Shown here: one piece after another, positions 1 to 8,960 of the stretch
Layout of the letters: each line of letters opens with the position of its first letter
Position numbering within the stretch: position 1 is the stretch's first letter
Source: Oscillospiraceae bacterium
GTDB taxonomy: Bacteria > Bacillota > Clostridia > TANB77 > CAG-508
NCBI GenBank assembly: GCA_009778695.1
Contig: WRFS01000006.1
Coordinates: forward strand, 1-64,000
Direction: 5' to 3'
DNA length: 64,000 nt
Translations under genes and position numbers: made by a program
The notes under the pieces: generated by a model
Databases searched by the model: none
Told to the model about the DNA's origin: nothing
Seen by the model: only the letters and a program-made list of their open reading frames with translations

Positions 1-215
1 AAAAACCGACATTTTCAGCGTGACAAACGAATGGTGGGAATGATATAGTGTAATTACATCAAGGAAAAGACGAAATATTTTATAAGGTTGGTGATAGCCT
101 ATGGATGTTCGTTGTGATGTTTGACCATAAAGATTTTAGAAAAAATAATTTAAAATCATAATACAATGAAACTTCGTTTCAAATTAAATTGTATTATGTA
201 GAAAGAAGGTTTATT

Positions 216-1562
216 ATGAAAAAAAGAAGTTTATTAATACTTACAAACTTAATTATTATTTTTATTTTATTGTTCTCATTATCTTCAACAAAGGTTTATG
301 CAAGAGATAACCTTGCTTTTTCTGCAGGGACTACTGCTAATGGAGTTAATACGGTTCAAATAGTAAATGATGCAATGAATGGCTTTTCAAGTGCAGGATA
401 TAAAAGATATTCATATATAGATCCAAGCAAAAGTACACTGTGGTCATACTTGTATGCGGATGTACAACTTTTTACTACCCATGGGAATTTAACTGCCATT
501 TCTTTTGCTAACTCTGGAATAAGGGTTGGCAGTGATAATACTACACATGTAGGAACAGACTCTGTACATTGGGATGCAGATACTATACTAGTTACTTATG
601 TGAGTTGTGAAGGTGCAGGAACAAATAATTCTTACAATACTGGTAGCATTACTGCTAAAACAGCATTGCGTGGTGCGGATGTTGCAGTTGGATTTAGAAA
701 TACAATTGCTGTGGCCAGTGCACAAAGTTGGTCAAAAAGATATACTGAAAAATTAGGTCAAGGATATGGTGTTCTAGATGCTGTAAATTATGCGAGTTCT
801 TTTATTTATCTAGATGGGAATGTAAAACAAGTACAAATTGTTCATCACGGAAACGCTAATATGAAAATTGGTAAATATAAAACAAGTACATCTTCAAGTA
901 TAGCTTCAAACATAGTCGCCGATAGAGATATTCTTTCGACACATAATATAAATACAGAAAGTTTGAAAAGTGATATTGTAAATATGTATGGTTTAAAAAG
1001 TGACAGTATGAATATAAGCAGTTTGAGAGGCAATATTTTAAATGTAGGTAAGTTGAAAAGAGATAATTTGAGTATAGCAATAAATTATATAGAAGAAGTA
1101 TACCCTGATATAAATATAGATGATTATATAGTGACAGAAAACACAGGTACAATGACAACAGATATAAATACAGGTAAAACGGAAAGTCAAACAGAATATA
1201 TAGATTTACAATTAAAAATTGGTGATTTTGTTACAACAGTGGGATATACAATAGGTATAAAAAATGGGGAAGTTGAAGCGATTTACGATAACAACATAGA
1301 TACTGCAAAACAAGAAGAAGCCATTAATTCAAAAGAAAATTTTAAAGTAGAAATAACGAGCACAAAATTAAAGCAATTTGAACAAAATGCAAAAAATTCA
1401 GTAGCACAAAAATATGCTTTTTCTGGAATAGAAGTACAAGATAATACCTCTACTACCTACTACTATGATGTAGAGACAAGTAAAAAATATGTCTTGGTTA
1501 CTGTCCCTACCACAACCAAAACGGGCGAAATGGCATATGATACTGTTCCATATGAAATCTAA
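216..1562 (+). CDS. Secreted putative clan-CD (caspase/gingipain-fold) cysteine protease
   Basis: The 448-residue protein begins with a signal peptide (lysine-rich start, hydrophobic stretch to about residue 27, cleavage near VYA). A catalytic dyad typical of clan CD peptidases can be read: a His-Gly pair at H89 (FTTHGN) after a beta-strand-like segment, and a Cys at C131 in TYVSCEGAG. After about residue 230 the sequence is threonine/serine-rich and resembles no domain I know. The ATG at 216 is preferred over an upstream in-frame TTG at 189 because AGAAAGAAGG lies just before it and the signal peptide follows directly. A hairpin terminator follows. The protease call is inference from the dyad and secretion; I do not recognise a named family. 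Confidence 0.55.
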   Translation: MKKRSLLILTNLIIIFILLFSLSSTKVYARDNLAFSAGTTANGVNTVQIVNDAMNGFSSAGYKRYSYIDPSKSTLWSYLYADVQLFTTHGNLTAISFANSGIRVGSDNTTHVGTDSVHWDADTILVTYVSCEGAGTNNSYNTGSITAKTALRGADVAVGFRNTIAVASAQSWSKRYTEKLGQGYGVLDAVNYASSFIYLDGNVKQVQIVHHGNANMKIGKYKTSTSSSIASNIVADRDILSTHNINTESLKSDIVNMYGLKSDSMNISSLRGNILNVGKLKRDNLSIAINYIEEVYPDINIDDYIVTENTGTMTTDINTGKTESQTEYIDLQLKIGDFVTTVGYTIGIKNGEVEAIYDNNIDTAKQEEAINSKENFKVEITSTKLKQFEQNAKNSVAQKYAFSGIEVQDNTSTTYYYDVETSKKYVLVTVPTTTKTGEMAYDTVPYEI

Positions 1563-1580
1563 ATAATGATATAAAATCTA

Positions 1581-1638
1581 AAAAAATATTTGTCGATTTT
1601 TATTTAAAAATGAATAAAGAATTGACAAATATTTTTTT
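1581..1638 (+). terminator. Hairpin terminator after the putative protease
   Basis: AAAATATTTGTC and GACAAATATTTT are complementary, with a loop of about 29 nt. The right arm runs into T8. It lies 19 nt after the stop codon of the secreted protease gene. Confidence 0.6.
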
Positions 1639-1672
1639 AATTAAAACTTCTAACATAGTTTTCTTATAAAAT

Positions 1673-1948
1673 TTAAAGTTCATTACCACCAGTTAAAGTG
1701 TTATCATATTTCATAAAGATACTTCCAAAATGTATTTTATTATAGCCATTTAATTTATGGTATGCTATTACTTTATATCCTAATCCAATATATTCTTTTG
1801 TTCCACCATCCATGTCTGTATAAAGTTTTATACAAAATACTGGAATTTGCTGTTTTTTAGCTCTATTATAATCAATGATTGCAAAAACAATTGATAATAA
1901 TATTATTATTAAAAAAATAATTAAAATAATATTAAGTTTTTTATTCAT
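1673..1948 (-). CDS. Small membrane-anchored protein of unknown function
   Basis: This 91-residue protein has a single N-terminal hydrophobic segment (about residues 5-26), followed by a short outward or periplasm-like domain containing the phrase DGGTKEYIGLGYKVI. I have the impression that small proteins with this phrase recur in Clostridia, but I know of no function. The start is supported by GAGGA about 8 nt upstream on the minus strand. It stands alone, converging on the terminator of the upstream protease gene. No catalytic motif is visible. Confidence 0.6.
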   Translation of the reverse strand: MNKKLNIILIIFLIIILLSIVFAIIDYNRAKKQQIPVFCIKLYTDMDGGTKEYIGLGYKVIAYHKLNGYNKIHFGSIFMKYDNTLTGGNEL

Positions 1949-2122
1949 AATAATATCCTCATTTCTACATTAATACTACTTCTATTTCTTAATTTTGTCA
2001 ATAGATAAAAGTTATAATATACTAGATATGTTGCTATAGGTAGTGTAAAGTAATCTATGAAAAAAATTTGAACGACATTAAAATTAAATAAATATGAAAA
2101 TGTTTAAATAAACGAAAAAAAT

Positions 2123-2155
2123 ACTGTAGTGGCACATTGTTAACCACTACAGCAT
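2123..2155 (-). terminator. Bidirectional hairpin terminator
   Basis: CTGTAGTGG pairs with CCACTACAG. On the minus strand the hairpin is followed by a T-run, which ends the CBM25-like gene. On the plus strand it is also followed by T6. Confidence 0.7.
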
Positions 2156-2179
2156 TTTTTATATAATACAAATAATTAT

Positions 2180-2650
2180 TTAAAATAAATCATTTTCTTT
2201 TGCTGGTTTCTTATATGTACCAGAAATTAACTTAGGTAACACAGTTATAAGTTTATATATTGCTAACTTAATTTTTTTACTTAGCATATATGTTCTGCGT
2301 AATCTTTTTGCCTTATCAAGTTGGTTAGGAATTGCTACAACTAAATCGGTTGGAACAGCTTCTAATTCAAATACATAATTTTTTCCGTTATTATTATCCC
2401 ATTTTCCATTTTCATTTTTAAAACAAAAATTAAAGGTATCACTTTCTATTAAGTTGATTTCTGCTTGAAAACCTAAATCAGTTTTTTCCATTTTTACATC
2501 TGAAAGGTTTTCCCATAATAAACCAAAACCATAGTGAATATGTACTTCTTTCGCACCTTCCTGAAAAAATTTACCAGTATAAGAAATTTTAACTTTACTG
2601 TTTTGAGTTAGTTTATCTGTGTTGAAAAATATATCCTTTAAAAGTTCCAT
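2180..2650 (-). CDS. CBM25/CBM53-like carbohydrate-binding protein
   Basis: The 156-residue protein has no signal peptide. Residues about 15-100 read as a starch-binding fold of the CBM25/CBM53 type: KVKISYTGKFFQEGAKEVHIHYGFG followed by a region ending in WDNNNGKNYVFEL, where the W-D-N-N-G-x-N-Y pattern is the family's recognisable sugar-contacting end. The C-terminal 50 residues are basic and unlike the domain. The AAAAGGAG site precedes the ATG. Absence of an export signal suggests an intracellular role, perhaps on storage polysaccharide; that is inference. It is monocistronic, with a terminator downstream and a divergent plus-strand unit upstream. Confidence 0.6.
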   Translation of the reverse strand: MELLKDIFFNTDKLTQNSKVKISYTGKFFQEGAKEVHIHYGFGLLWENLSDVKMEKTDLGFQAEINLIESDTFNFCFKNENGKWDNNNGKNYVFELEAVPTDLVVAIPNQLDKAKRLRRTYMLSKKIKLAIYKLITVLPKLISGTYKKPAKENDLF

Positions 2651-2836
2651 TTTTTTCTCCTTTTATCTTTTGCTACAAACCATTATATTATTAAACTAAA
2701 AATAATGCAAGTATATTTTTCAAAAAAATTCAAAATTTTGTATTTTTCTTCAAAAAAGTTCAAAAAATTATGCGATTGTTGTTACTAGTTAAAATTTTAA
2801 CCAGTAACTAATAAGCAATTGTATTATTTCCGTGTC

Positions 2837-2865
2837 TTGCTATTCAAAACATATTATGATACAAT
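2837..2865 (+). promoter_or_regulatory. Probable sigma-A promoter
   Basis: TTGCTA at 2837-2842 and TACAAT at 2860-2865 are 17 nt apart. It lies 26 nt upstream of the small ORF at 2892 and would drive it together with the thioesterase and nth genes. Confidence 0.55.
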
Positions 2866-2891
2866 AGCAATATCTGAAAGTAGGGGATATC

Positions 2892-3065
2892 ATGGCTTTA
2901 CACCATACATTTAAACAAGGACAAAAAGTCTATGTAATTTTAAAAGACGGAACAACGATAGTGGATAGATATAGAGAATACGACTCAAAATTTATTCATT
3001 TATATGAAAATAAAATTAGGTGGTCAGATATACGTTCTACTACTATATATAAGATTAGGAAATAG
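2892..3065 (+). CDS. Small 57-residue hypothetical protein
   Basis: An ORF of 57 codons starts with ATG after a GTAGGGG ribosome site and a good promoter. The product (begins MALHHTFKQGQKVYVILKDG) resembles small one-domain beta-barrel proteins: a GQKVYVILKDGT turn, then strands ending in IRWSDIRS. The pattern looks like a KOW/Hfq-like or SH3-like barrel, but that is only impression. It ends 27 nt before the acyl-ACP thioesterase and is probably co-transcribed with it. Confidence 0.6.
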   Translation: MALHHTFKQGQKVYVILKDGTTIVDRYREYDSKFIHLYENKIRWSDIRSTTIYKIRK

Positions 3066-3092
3066 TAACAAAAGAAAGGATTAGTTAAAAAA

Positions 3093-3833
3093 ATGAAGGT
3101 TGAACAAAAATTTAGAGTATGTGCACAAAACGTAGATAAATTCAATAAAATAAAAATATCAGCAATTATGAATTACTTTCAAGAATTGGCTACATTGCAT
3201 TCAGATAGTGCAAAAGACGGAATATATTATATGGATAAAAACAATGGAGCATGGGTAGTTATAAATTGGAGAATGAAAATGTATAGTTCATTAAAATGGA
3301 ACGAGGAATTTACAGTAACAACATGGTCAAGAAAGTTTGAAAAAATATATGCTTATAGAGATTACAAAATGTGCAATCAAAAAGGCGAGTTGGTTGCAAT
3401 TGCAAGTTCAAGATGGATTTACTTTGATTTTAAAACAAATTCAATAAAAAACCCGCCAATGGACGTAATAGAGCGATATCAAAGTGAAGACGTTATGATA
3501 TTTGGAACGGATGATTTTAAAAAATTGAAGGAACATGAAAATCAAGAATTAATTTATACATATGCTATTCAAAAGAAAGATATAGATTGGAATAATCATG
3601 TAAATAATGTAGTTTATGTTGATATGATACAAGAGGTTTTAGATGAAAATGCTAGAATAGAAGAAATAGAAATTTTATATAAAAAAGAATGTAAATATGG
3701 TGCAAATGTGAATGTGTACTGTGCAAAAGTTAGTGATAAGGAGATGTTTTTCTCGCTTAAGGATAAGGAGACTGGGACTCTTCATGTTGTGGCACATGTA
3801 ACATTGGATTTATATCAAGAAAGGATAAATTAA
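3093..3833 (+). CDS. Acyl-ACP thioesterase
   Basis: This 246-residue protein matches the bacterial acyl-ACP thioesterase family (double hotdog fold). The N-terminal hotdog has the family phrase for helix and strand (NYFQELATLHS, then WRMKMYSSLKWNEEFTVTTWSR). The second half carries the catalytic-type block DIDWNNHVNNVVYVDMIQE, with the Asn-x-His pattern. It releases free fatty acids from acyl carrier protein in the cytoplasm. It lies in a short operon with the preceding 57-residue ORF and with nth, whose ATG begins 2 nt after its stop. An AAAGAAAGGA site lies upstream at slightly long spacing. Confidence 0.88.
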   Translation: MKVEQKFRVCAQNVDKFNKIKISAIMNYFQELATLHSDSAKDGIYYMDKNNGAWVVINWRMKMYSSLKWNEEFTVTTWSRKFEKIYAYRDYKMCNQKGELVAIASSRWIYFDFKTNSIKNPPMDVIERYQSEDVMIFGTDDFKKLKEHENQELIYTYAIQKKDIDWNNHVNNVVYVDMIQEVLDENARIEEIEILYKKECKYGANVNVYCAKVSDKEMFFSLKDKETGTLHVVAHVTLDLYQERIN

Positions 3834-3835
3834 AT

Positions 3836-4477
3836 ATGCTAAAAAATGAAGAACAAAATAATGTAACAGAAATCATAAAAATATTAGATAAAGCTTATCC
3901 AGAAGTAGGAGGAAGTTTGAATTTTAAAACTCCATTTCAGTTAGCAATAGCAGTTATATTATCAGCACAATGTACAGATGAAAGAGTAAATAAAACAACT
4001 GAAATTGTATTTAAGAAATATCCAACGGTTCAAGATTTTAATAAATTATCAGTTGAAGAGTTGGAAGAGTTATTTAAGAATATAAATTTTTATAGAAATA
4101 AATCTAAAAACATAAAAGAACTATGTAGTGTATTGGTGAATGATTATAATGGCGAAATTCCTAATAATCCAGATGAATTAGTGAAGTTGCCAGGGATAGG
4201 AAGAAAAAGTGCGAATGTTATTTTAAATGATGCATATAAAAATTCTTGTGGAATAGCGGTAGATACTCACGTTAAGAGGATATCTGGAAGGTTGGGGCTT
4301 ACAAAAGAAACGGACCCTTCAAAGATAGAAAAAGATTTGTTAAAAATGTTGCCAAAAGAGTATTGGTACAGAGCTAATCATTTGTTTGTGCATTACGGTC
4401 GACATGTTTGTAAAGCAAAAAATCCGAATTGTGGCGAATGTATTATTAGGGAGTATTGTATATTTAAGGATCATTAA
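3836..4477 (+). CDS. nth: Endonuclease III (DNA glycosylase/AP lyase)
   Basis: Nth removes oxidised pyrimidines and cleaves at the abasic site. The 213-residue protein shows the helix-hairpin-helix LPGIGRKSANVI with catalytic Lys124, the catalytic Asp143 in AVDTHVKR, and the C-terminal 4Fe-4S ligands Cys192, 199, 202 and 208 in the C-x6-C-x2-C-x5-C spacing. Length is normal. The start codon is 2 nt after the thioesterase stop, with GAAAGGA inside the previous gene. A P1 palindromic element begins at its stop codon. Confidence 0.95.
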   Translation: MLKNEEQNNVTEIIKILDKAYPEVGGSLNFKTPFQLAIAVILSAQCTDERVNKTTEIVFKKYPTVQDFNKLSVEELEELFKNINFYRNKSKNIKELCSVLVNDYNGEIPNNPDELVKLPGIGRKSANVILNDAYKNSCGIAVDTHVKRISGRLGLTKETDPSKIEKDLLKMLPKEYWYRANHLFVHYGRHVCKAKNPNCGECIIREYCIFKDH

Positions 4478-4478
4478 A

Positions 4479-4610
4479 AGGTCCGCTTTCGGTAGATAGT
4501 ATATGTTTTTAAAAAACTCCTCCAAGCCTCCGAAGATTCCATGGGCCTCGTAATTGCTGTCGTTCGCTTTTTAAAAACATATACTATCTACCGAAAGCTA
4601 CTTTGGTGAA
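4479..4610 (+). repeat. P1 palindromic element, copy A
   Basis: Perfect 31-nt arms at 4485-4515 and 4568-4598 (left begins GCTTTCGGTAGATAG) flank a core beginning CTCCTCCAAGCCTCCG. The element fills the nth-murI gap. The outer ends are shorter than in other copies. Confidence 0.9.
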
Positions 4611-4636
4611 AAATATTAATTTAGTAGGAGGGAATA

Positions 4637-5434
4637 ATGGATATAAGACCAATAGGAGTATTTGATTCAGGAATTGGTGGTTTAACTGTTTTTTCAGAAA
4701 TAGCAAAAAGATTGCCAAACGAAGATATTATATATTTAGGAGATACGAAAAGATTTCCATATGGGATAAAATCTCAAGATACGATTATAGAAATAACAAA
4801 GAAAAATATTGAATTTTTATTAAGAAGCAATGTAAAAATTGTTGTAATAGCTTGTGGGACAGCTACAAGTCAAGCACTGGATGCAGTAAAGAATTTGTTT
4901 GATGTGCCAATTATTGGGGTAATTGAGCCAACTATCTTAAGTCTAGCAAAAGATACTTGTGTAAATACCATTGGAGTAATTGCGACAGTAGGGACAATAA
5001 GAAGCAATGCATGGGAAAAGGAAATAAAGGATCATATTAAAAATGTAGAAGTGGTTAATAAAGCCTGTTCTCTTCTTGCAGGAATGGCTGAAGAGGGCTG
5101 GGTTGACAATGAAATAGCAAAATTAGCAATAAAAGAATATTTAAAAGATTTTAAAACCGTAGAAATTGATAAATTAATTTTAGGTTGCACACATTATTCA
5201 TTGTTTCAAAAAATTATTAAAGATGAGCTGGGAAAAGATGTAGAAATTATAGATACAGGAGATAAGGTAGCAATATATTTGGAAAAGTTACTTAAAGAAA
5301 GTAATAAAGGGAATAATCAAGCTAATAAAGGGAAATATAATATTTATTTAACGGATATGGAGACACATTTTTTGAAATTTGGAGAAAGTTTGTTGAATCA
5401 AAAAATTGAAATTAAAAAGGTAGATATTGATTAG
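4637..5434 (+). CDS. murI: Glutamate racemase
   Basis: MurI makes D-glutamate for peptidoglycan. The 265-residue protein starts with the family motif GVFDSGIGGLTV. It has the first catalytic cysteine Cys73 in IACGTATS and the second Cys184 with His186 in LGCTHYS. The usual CNT triplet at the first cysteine is CGT here, a substitution at the neighbouring residue only. A strong AGGAGGG site lies 8 nt before the ATG. The gene is bracketed by two P1 palindromes (copies A and B), so it may be transcribed alone. Confidence 0.95.
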   Translation: MDIRPIGVFDSGIGGLTVFSEIAKRLPNEDIIYLGDTKRFPYGIKSQDTIIEITKKNIEFLLRSNVKIVVIACGTATSQALDAVKNLFDVPIIGVIEPTILSLAKDTCVNTIGVIATVGTIRSNAWEKEIKDHIKNVEVVNKACSLLAGMAEEGWVDNEIAKLAIKEYLKDFKTVEIDKLILGCTHYSLFQKIIKDELGKDVEIIDTGDKVAIYLEKLLKESNKGNNQANKGKYNIYLTDMETHFLKFGESLLNQKIEIKKVDID

Positions 5435-5435
5435 T

Positions 5436-5614
5436 GTTAGTTGCTAGCTAATGGTTTTGCCTAAAATGTCCGCTTGTGATGATTAGTATATGTTTTTAAA
5501 AAACTCCTCCAAGCCTCCGAAGACTCCATGGGCCTCAAAGGGCTGTCGTTCGCTTTTTAAAAACATATACTAATCATCACAAGCTGTTTTGTTAAAAAGC
5601 ATTAACCCGTAAAC
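5436..5614 (+). repeat. P1 palindromic element, copy B
   Basis: Perfect 31-nt arms at 5472-5502 and 5554-5584 (left begins GCTTGTGATGATTAG) flank the CTCCTCCAAGCCTCCG core. The outer ends begin GTTAG and finish GTAAAC. The arm sequence differs from copy A over its outer half, yet pairs perfectly. Confidence 0.9.
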
Positions 5615-5635
5615 TAAAAAAATTTAAAAAGGCTA

Positions 5636-5664
5636 TTGTTAATTTTTATATGATGTGATATTAT
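5636..5664 (+). promoter_or_regulatory. Probable promoter of rubrerythrin
   Basis: TTGTTA (5636-5641) and TATTAT (5659-5664) are separated by 17 nt, about 58 nt before the rubrerythrin ATG and just after P1 copy B. Confidence 0.5.
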
Positions 5665-5721
5665 TTAAACAAATAAATTTTCAAGCAAAGTGATAAAATA
5701 TAAAAAAAGGGGAGGATAAGT

Positions 5722-6261
5722 ATGGAATTAAAAGGTTCAAAGACAGAGGCTAATCTAATGGCAGCATTTGCAGGAGAATCTCAAGCACGAAATAAATACA
5801 CATATTATGCAAGCAAAGCAAGAAAAGAAGGATTGGAACAAATTGCATCAATATTTGAAGAAACCGCAAATAATGAAAAAGAGCATGCTAAAATATGGTT
5901 TAAATTATTGCATGATGGTGATGTACCAGCAACCACAGCAAATTTAGCAGATGCTGCAAATGGTGAACATTATGAGTGGACAGATATGTATGCGAATTTT
6001 GCAAAAGAGGCAAAGGATGAAGGATTTTCAAAAATCGCATATCTTTTTGAGGCTGTGGGCGAGATAGAAAAGGAACATGAAGAAAGATATAAAAAATTAT
6101 TACAAAATCTTAATGATGGCACAGTATTCAAAAAACAAGAAAAAGTAATGTGGATATGTAGCAACTGTGGACATATACATGAAGGTATAGAAGCACCTGG
6201 GGTATGTCCTGTATGTAATCACCCACAATCATTCTTTGAAATGAAAGCAGAAAATTACTAA
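5722..6261 (+). CDS. rbr: Rubrerythrin
   Basis: A cytoplasmic peroxide-reducing diiron protein of anaerobes. The 179-residue chain has an N-terminal four-helix ferritin-like domain with the iron-ligand pattern ([39 protein letters not shown]). The C-terminal rubredoxin domain has two Cys pairs (ICSNCG and VCPVCN) binding one iron. Length and domain order are classical. An AAAAAGGGGAGG site precedes the ATG. It is followed after about 36 nt by a small membrane protein gene. Confidence 0.95.
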   Translation: MELKGSKTEANLMAAFAGESQARNKYTYYASKARKEGLEQIASIFEETANNEKEHAKIWFKLLHDGDVPATTANLADAANGEHYEWTDMYANFAKEAKDEGFSKIAYLFEAVGEIEKEHEERYKKLLQNLNDGTVFKKQEKVMWICSNCGHIHEGIEAPGVCPVCNHPQSFFEMKAENY

Positions 6262-6297
6262 AATAAAAACGGATTTTGAAATTAGGAGAAAAATTTT

Positions 6298-6807
6298 ATG
6301 AAAAGCAAAAGAAAATTAATTATAACAGGTATAACATTAGCAGTTTTAATAATAGTTGTAGTAGGAATTGCCTTTTTGGAAAAAATATATAATAATGCAG
6401 ACAATGGACCATCTACTCCAGCTGTATATTTTAAAACTTTAAGCGATGGGACGCTATATAATACAAGCCCTAAATTACAAATGCCAAAGCAGTTTGAGGG
6501 ATTGGATATAACAAACATCCAATTAACTTGTACACAACCAGTATCTACAAATAATGTAATAAATAGTATGATAAAAGGAGTAACGGATATAATAGCAACT
6601 GTCACAAATAATACAGATCAAACTTTAGGAGGATATGGCGTAGAAATTACTTTTGTTGACGAAAAAGGGGTTCCAATATCAAATTCTAAAGTATATGTTG
6701 AAATAATTCAATTAAAACCAGGGGCAACAGCTCAACTCCACGGAGGGATTACAGAAAATTTAGTAAATGCATATGATATACAAATGGAAAAAGTTACAAA
6801 TGAATAG
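6298..6807 (+). CDS. Membrane-anchored FxLYD-like extracytoplasmic protein
   Basis: The 169-residue protein has one N-terminal transmembrane or signal-anchor segment (about 7-27), then a beta-rich domain. The stretch DIIATVTNNTDQTLGGYGVEITFVDEKG resembles the FxLYD family of small extracytoplasmic domains (variation on conserved asparagine turn plus strand). Function is unknown. It starts after an AGGAG site 37 nt downstream of rubrerythrin and ends in a strong terminator, so the two genes probably form one transcript. Confidence 0.6.
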   Translation: MKSKRKLIITGITLAVLIIVVVGIAFLEKIYNNADNGPSTPAVYFKTLSDGTLYNTSPKLQMPKQFEGLDITNIQLTCTQPVSTNNVINSMIKGVTDIIATVTNNTDQTLGGYGVEITFVDEKGVPISNSKVYVEIIQLKPGATAQLHGGITENLVNAYDIQMEKVTNE

Positions 6808-6813
6808 AAAATG

Positions 6814-6860
6814 AAAAAAATCATTCGCTAATTAAAAAAATTAGTGAATGATTTTTTTTT
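6814..6860 (+). terminator. Strong hairpin terminator
   Basis: AATCATTCGCTAATT pairs with AATTAGTGAATGATT, with one mismatch near the middle. The right arm is followed by T8. It closes the rubrerythrin transcript. Confidence 0.8.
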
Positions 6861-6974
6861 GTATTCATAATTCAATAAAAACAAAAATAATGCTTAGTTT
6901 TCCTCATTCATAAACTAGCTTGTAAAAACATATATTTTTAAGGAGAAGAAAGTGGAATTTGTGAGGGAGAGCAC

Positions 6975-8960
6975 ATGGTAAAGACAAAGCTAAGTACAAA
7001 AAAAACATTAAAAAATATGTTAATAGTAGTTATTACAATATTTGTATTACTAACAGTTAGAATAGGCTGGATACAAATGGTACAGGGTAGTGAGCTACAG
7101 ACAATGGCATATGTACAACAAACATTAGATAGAAATATAAATCCTAAAAGGGGGAACATATACGATGCAACAGGGAAGGTTCTTTTAGCAACAAGTGCAA
7201 GTGTAGAAACTGTAACAATAAATCCAACAAATATAAAAACAGAAGATAAACAAAAGGTTGCAGAGTGTTTAGCTAATACATTCAATTTAAAGTATGATGA
7301 TGTATTGAAAAAAGTAAATAAAAAAACTTCCATAGAAACCATAATAAAGAAAGTAGACAAAGATAAAACAGATCAATTAAGGGAGTGGATGCAACAAAAT
7401 GGTATAAATAGTGGAATAAATATAGATGAAGATACAAAAAGGTATTACCCATACCAAACATTAGCATCTCAAGTAATTGGATTTTGTGGAAGTGATAATC
7501 AAGGGCTAGATGGCATAGAGGCAAAATATGACGATATCTTAAAAGGTCAAATGGGTAAAATACAAAAAGTGATGGATGCAACTGGTGGCAATGCTGATTA
7601 TGAAAAGGAAAATTACATACCAGCTATAGATGGGAAAGACTTAGTAATATCAATAGATATGACGGTGCAGTCAATTGCAGAAAAGTACTTAAAAAATGCT
7701 TGTGTAGATAATAAGTGTACAGATGGTGGAAATATTATAATAATGAATCCTAAAACTGGTGATGTTCTAGCCATGGCTGAATATCCAGATTATAATTTGA
7801 ATTCTCCATATGATGCATATACACCAGAGTTATCACAAACTTGGGACAATTTATCTGAAGCGGACCAGATGAAAGAACTTCAAAAAGTCTGGAGAAATAA
7901 AGCAATTTCAGATGGTTATGAGCCAGGGTCTGTATTTAAAATATTAACAGCTTCAGCTGCGTTACAAGAAGGGATTGCAGAAGTCGATAAAGCGGGCGAG
8001 TTCTATGATCCAGGATACATTATCGTAGATGGAGTTAAAATGCAATGCTGGCGTTATTATAATCCACATGGTTCAGAAAGTTTAAGGCAAGCATTAATGA
8101 ACTCCTGTAATCCAGTATTCATAGGACTTGGAGAAAAATTAGGCGTTAAAACATATTTTTCATATTTGCAAAAATTTGGAATGCTTGAAAGAACAGGAAT
8201 AGATTTATACGGCGAAGCCAATAGTATATTTTTAAAAGAAAGCAAAGTTGGTCCAATAGAATTAGCAACATATGCATTTGGGCAGAGATTTGAGGTTACT
8301 CCTATACAAATGGTAAGGATGGCTTCTGTAATTGCCAATGGTGGCAAGCTGGTAACACCTAGAATAGTAAAGCAAATAATAGATCCTACAACTGGAGAAA
8401 AAACGGATATACCTGTGAAAATTTCAGATAATGTAATATCTGAACAAACGGCAAAAAATGTTCTAAGTATGATGGGAAGCGTTGTTTCAGAAGGAACAGG
8501 TAAAGGTTCGCAGGTAGCAGGATATTCAATTGCTGGGAAAACAGGAACCTCAGAGGACGGAGTTAACACAGGGAAATACATTGCGTCGTTTATGGCAATA
8601 GCACCAATGGAAGATCCAGAATTGGTAATGCTAATAACATTGTATAATCCAACTGGTGAAGGCGGACACCAAGGAGGAGGAATTGTAGCCCCATTGTCGG
8701 GTCAAATTTTATCAGAAGTTTTACCATATCTTGGTGTTGTGAAAAAAGTAGACGATACAAAGCCAGTAGTTACAGTGCCAGAATTAAGGGGCATGAGCAT
8801 AACAGATGCACAAAAGGCAGTAAAAGAATTAGGACTGAAATTGAGCATAAGAAACAAGCCAGATGGTGAATTAGATGAAAGCAAAACTATTATTGTGGAA
8901 CAATCACCTAAGCCTGGGATTAAGATTAATCAGGATAATACTATTCTAGTGGATATATAG
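6975..8960 (+). CDS. spoVD: SpoVD/FtsI-type penicillin-binding protein (class B transpeptidase)
   Basis: Cross-links peptidoglycan at division or in spore cortex. The 661 residues contain a single N-terminal membrane anchor (about 14-33), a PBP dimerisation domain, a transpeptidase domain with S319-VF-K322 (EPGSVFK), S377-C-N379 and K522-T-G524, and one C-terminal PASTA domain (VPELRGMSITDAQKAV onward). A single PASTA domain fits SpoVD better than plain FtsI. GAGGGAGA lies 5 nt before the ATG. It heads a cell-wall cluster (M23 peptidase, murE, mraY, spoVE-like, murG). An interval of about 490 nt rich in palindromes separates it from the next gene. Confidence 0.85.
   Translation: MVKTKLSTKKTLKNMLIVVITIFVLLTVRIGWIQMVQGSELQTMAYVQQTLDRNINPKRGNIYDATGKVLLATSASVETVTINPTNIKTEDKQKVAECLANTFNLKYDDVLKKVNKKTSIETIIKKVDKDKTDQLREWMQQNGINSGINIDEDTKRYYPYQTLASQVIGFCGSDNQGLDGIEAKYDDILKGQMGKIQKVMDATGGNADYEKENYIPAIDGKDLVISIDMTVQSIAEKYLKNACVDNKCTDGGNIIIMNPKTGDVLAMAEYPDYNLNSPYDAYTPELSQTWDNLSEADQMKELQKVWRNKAISDGYEPGSVFKILTASAALQEGIAEVDKAGEFYDPGYIIVDGVKMQCWRYYNPHGSESLRQALMNSCNPVFIGLGEKLGVKTYFSYLQKFGMLERTGIDLYGEANSIFLKESKVGPIELATYAFGQRFEVTPIQMVRMASVIANGGKLVTPRIVKQIIDPTTGEKTDIPVKISDNVISEQTAKNVLSMMGSVVSEGTGKGSQVAGYSIAGKTGTSEDGVNTGKYIASFMAIAPMEDPELVMLITLYNPTGEGGHQGGGIVAPLSGQILSEVLPYLGVVKKVDDTKPVVTVPELRGMSITDAQKAVKELGLKLSIRNKPDGELDESKTIIVEQSPKPGIKINQDNTILVDI

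Noticed and set aside
1..215. Gene end or RNA gene at the left edge
   Set aside because: No long open frame, tRNA-like fold or strong hairpin is visible in the first 215 bases apart from a weak AT-rich stretch before the protease gene.
845..1158. Minus-strand ORFs inside the secreted protease gene
   Set aside because: Shadows rich in Leu/Tyr/Ile with no ribosome site, opposite a gene with a clear signal peptide.
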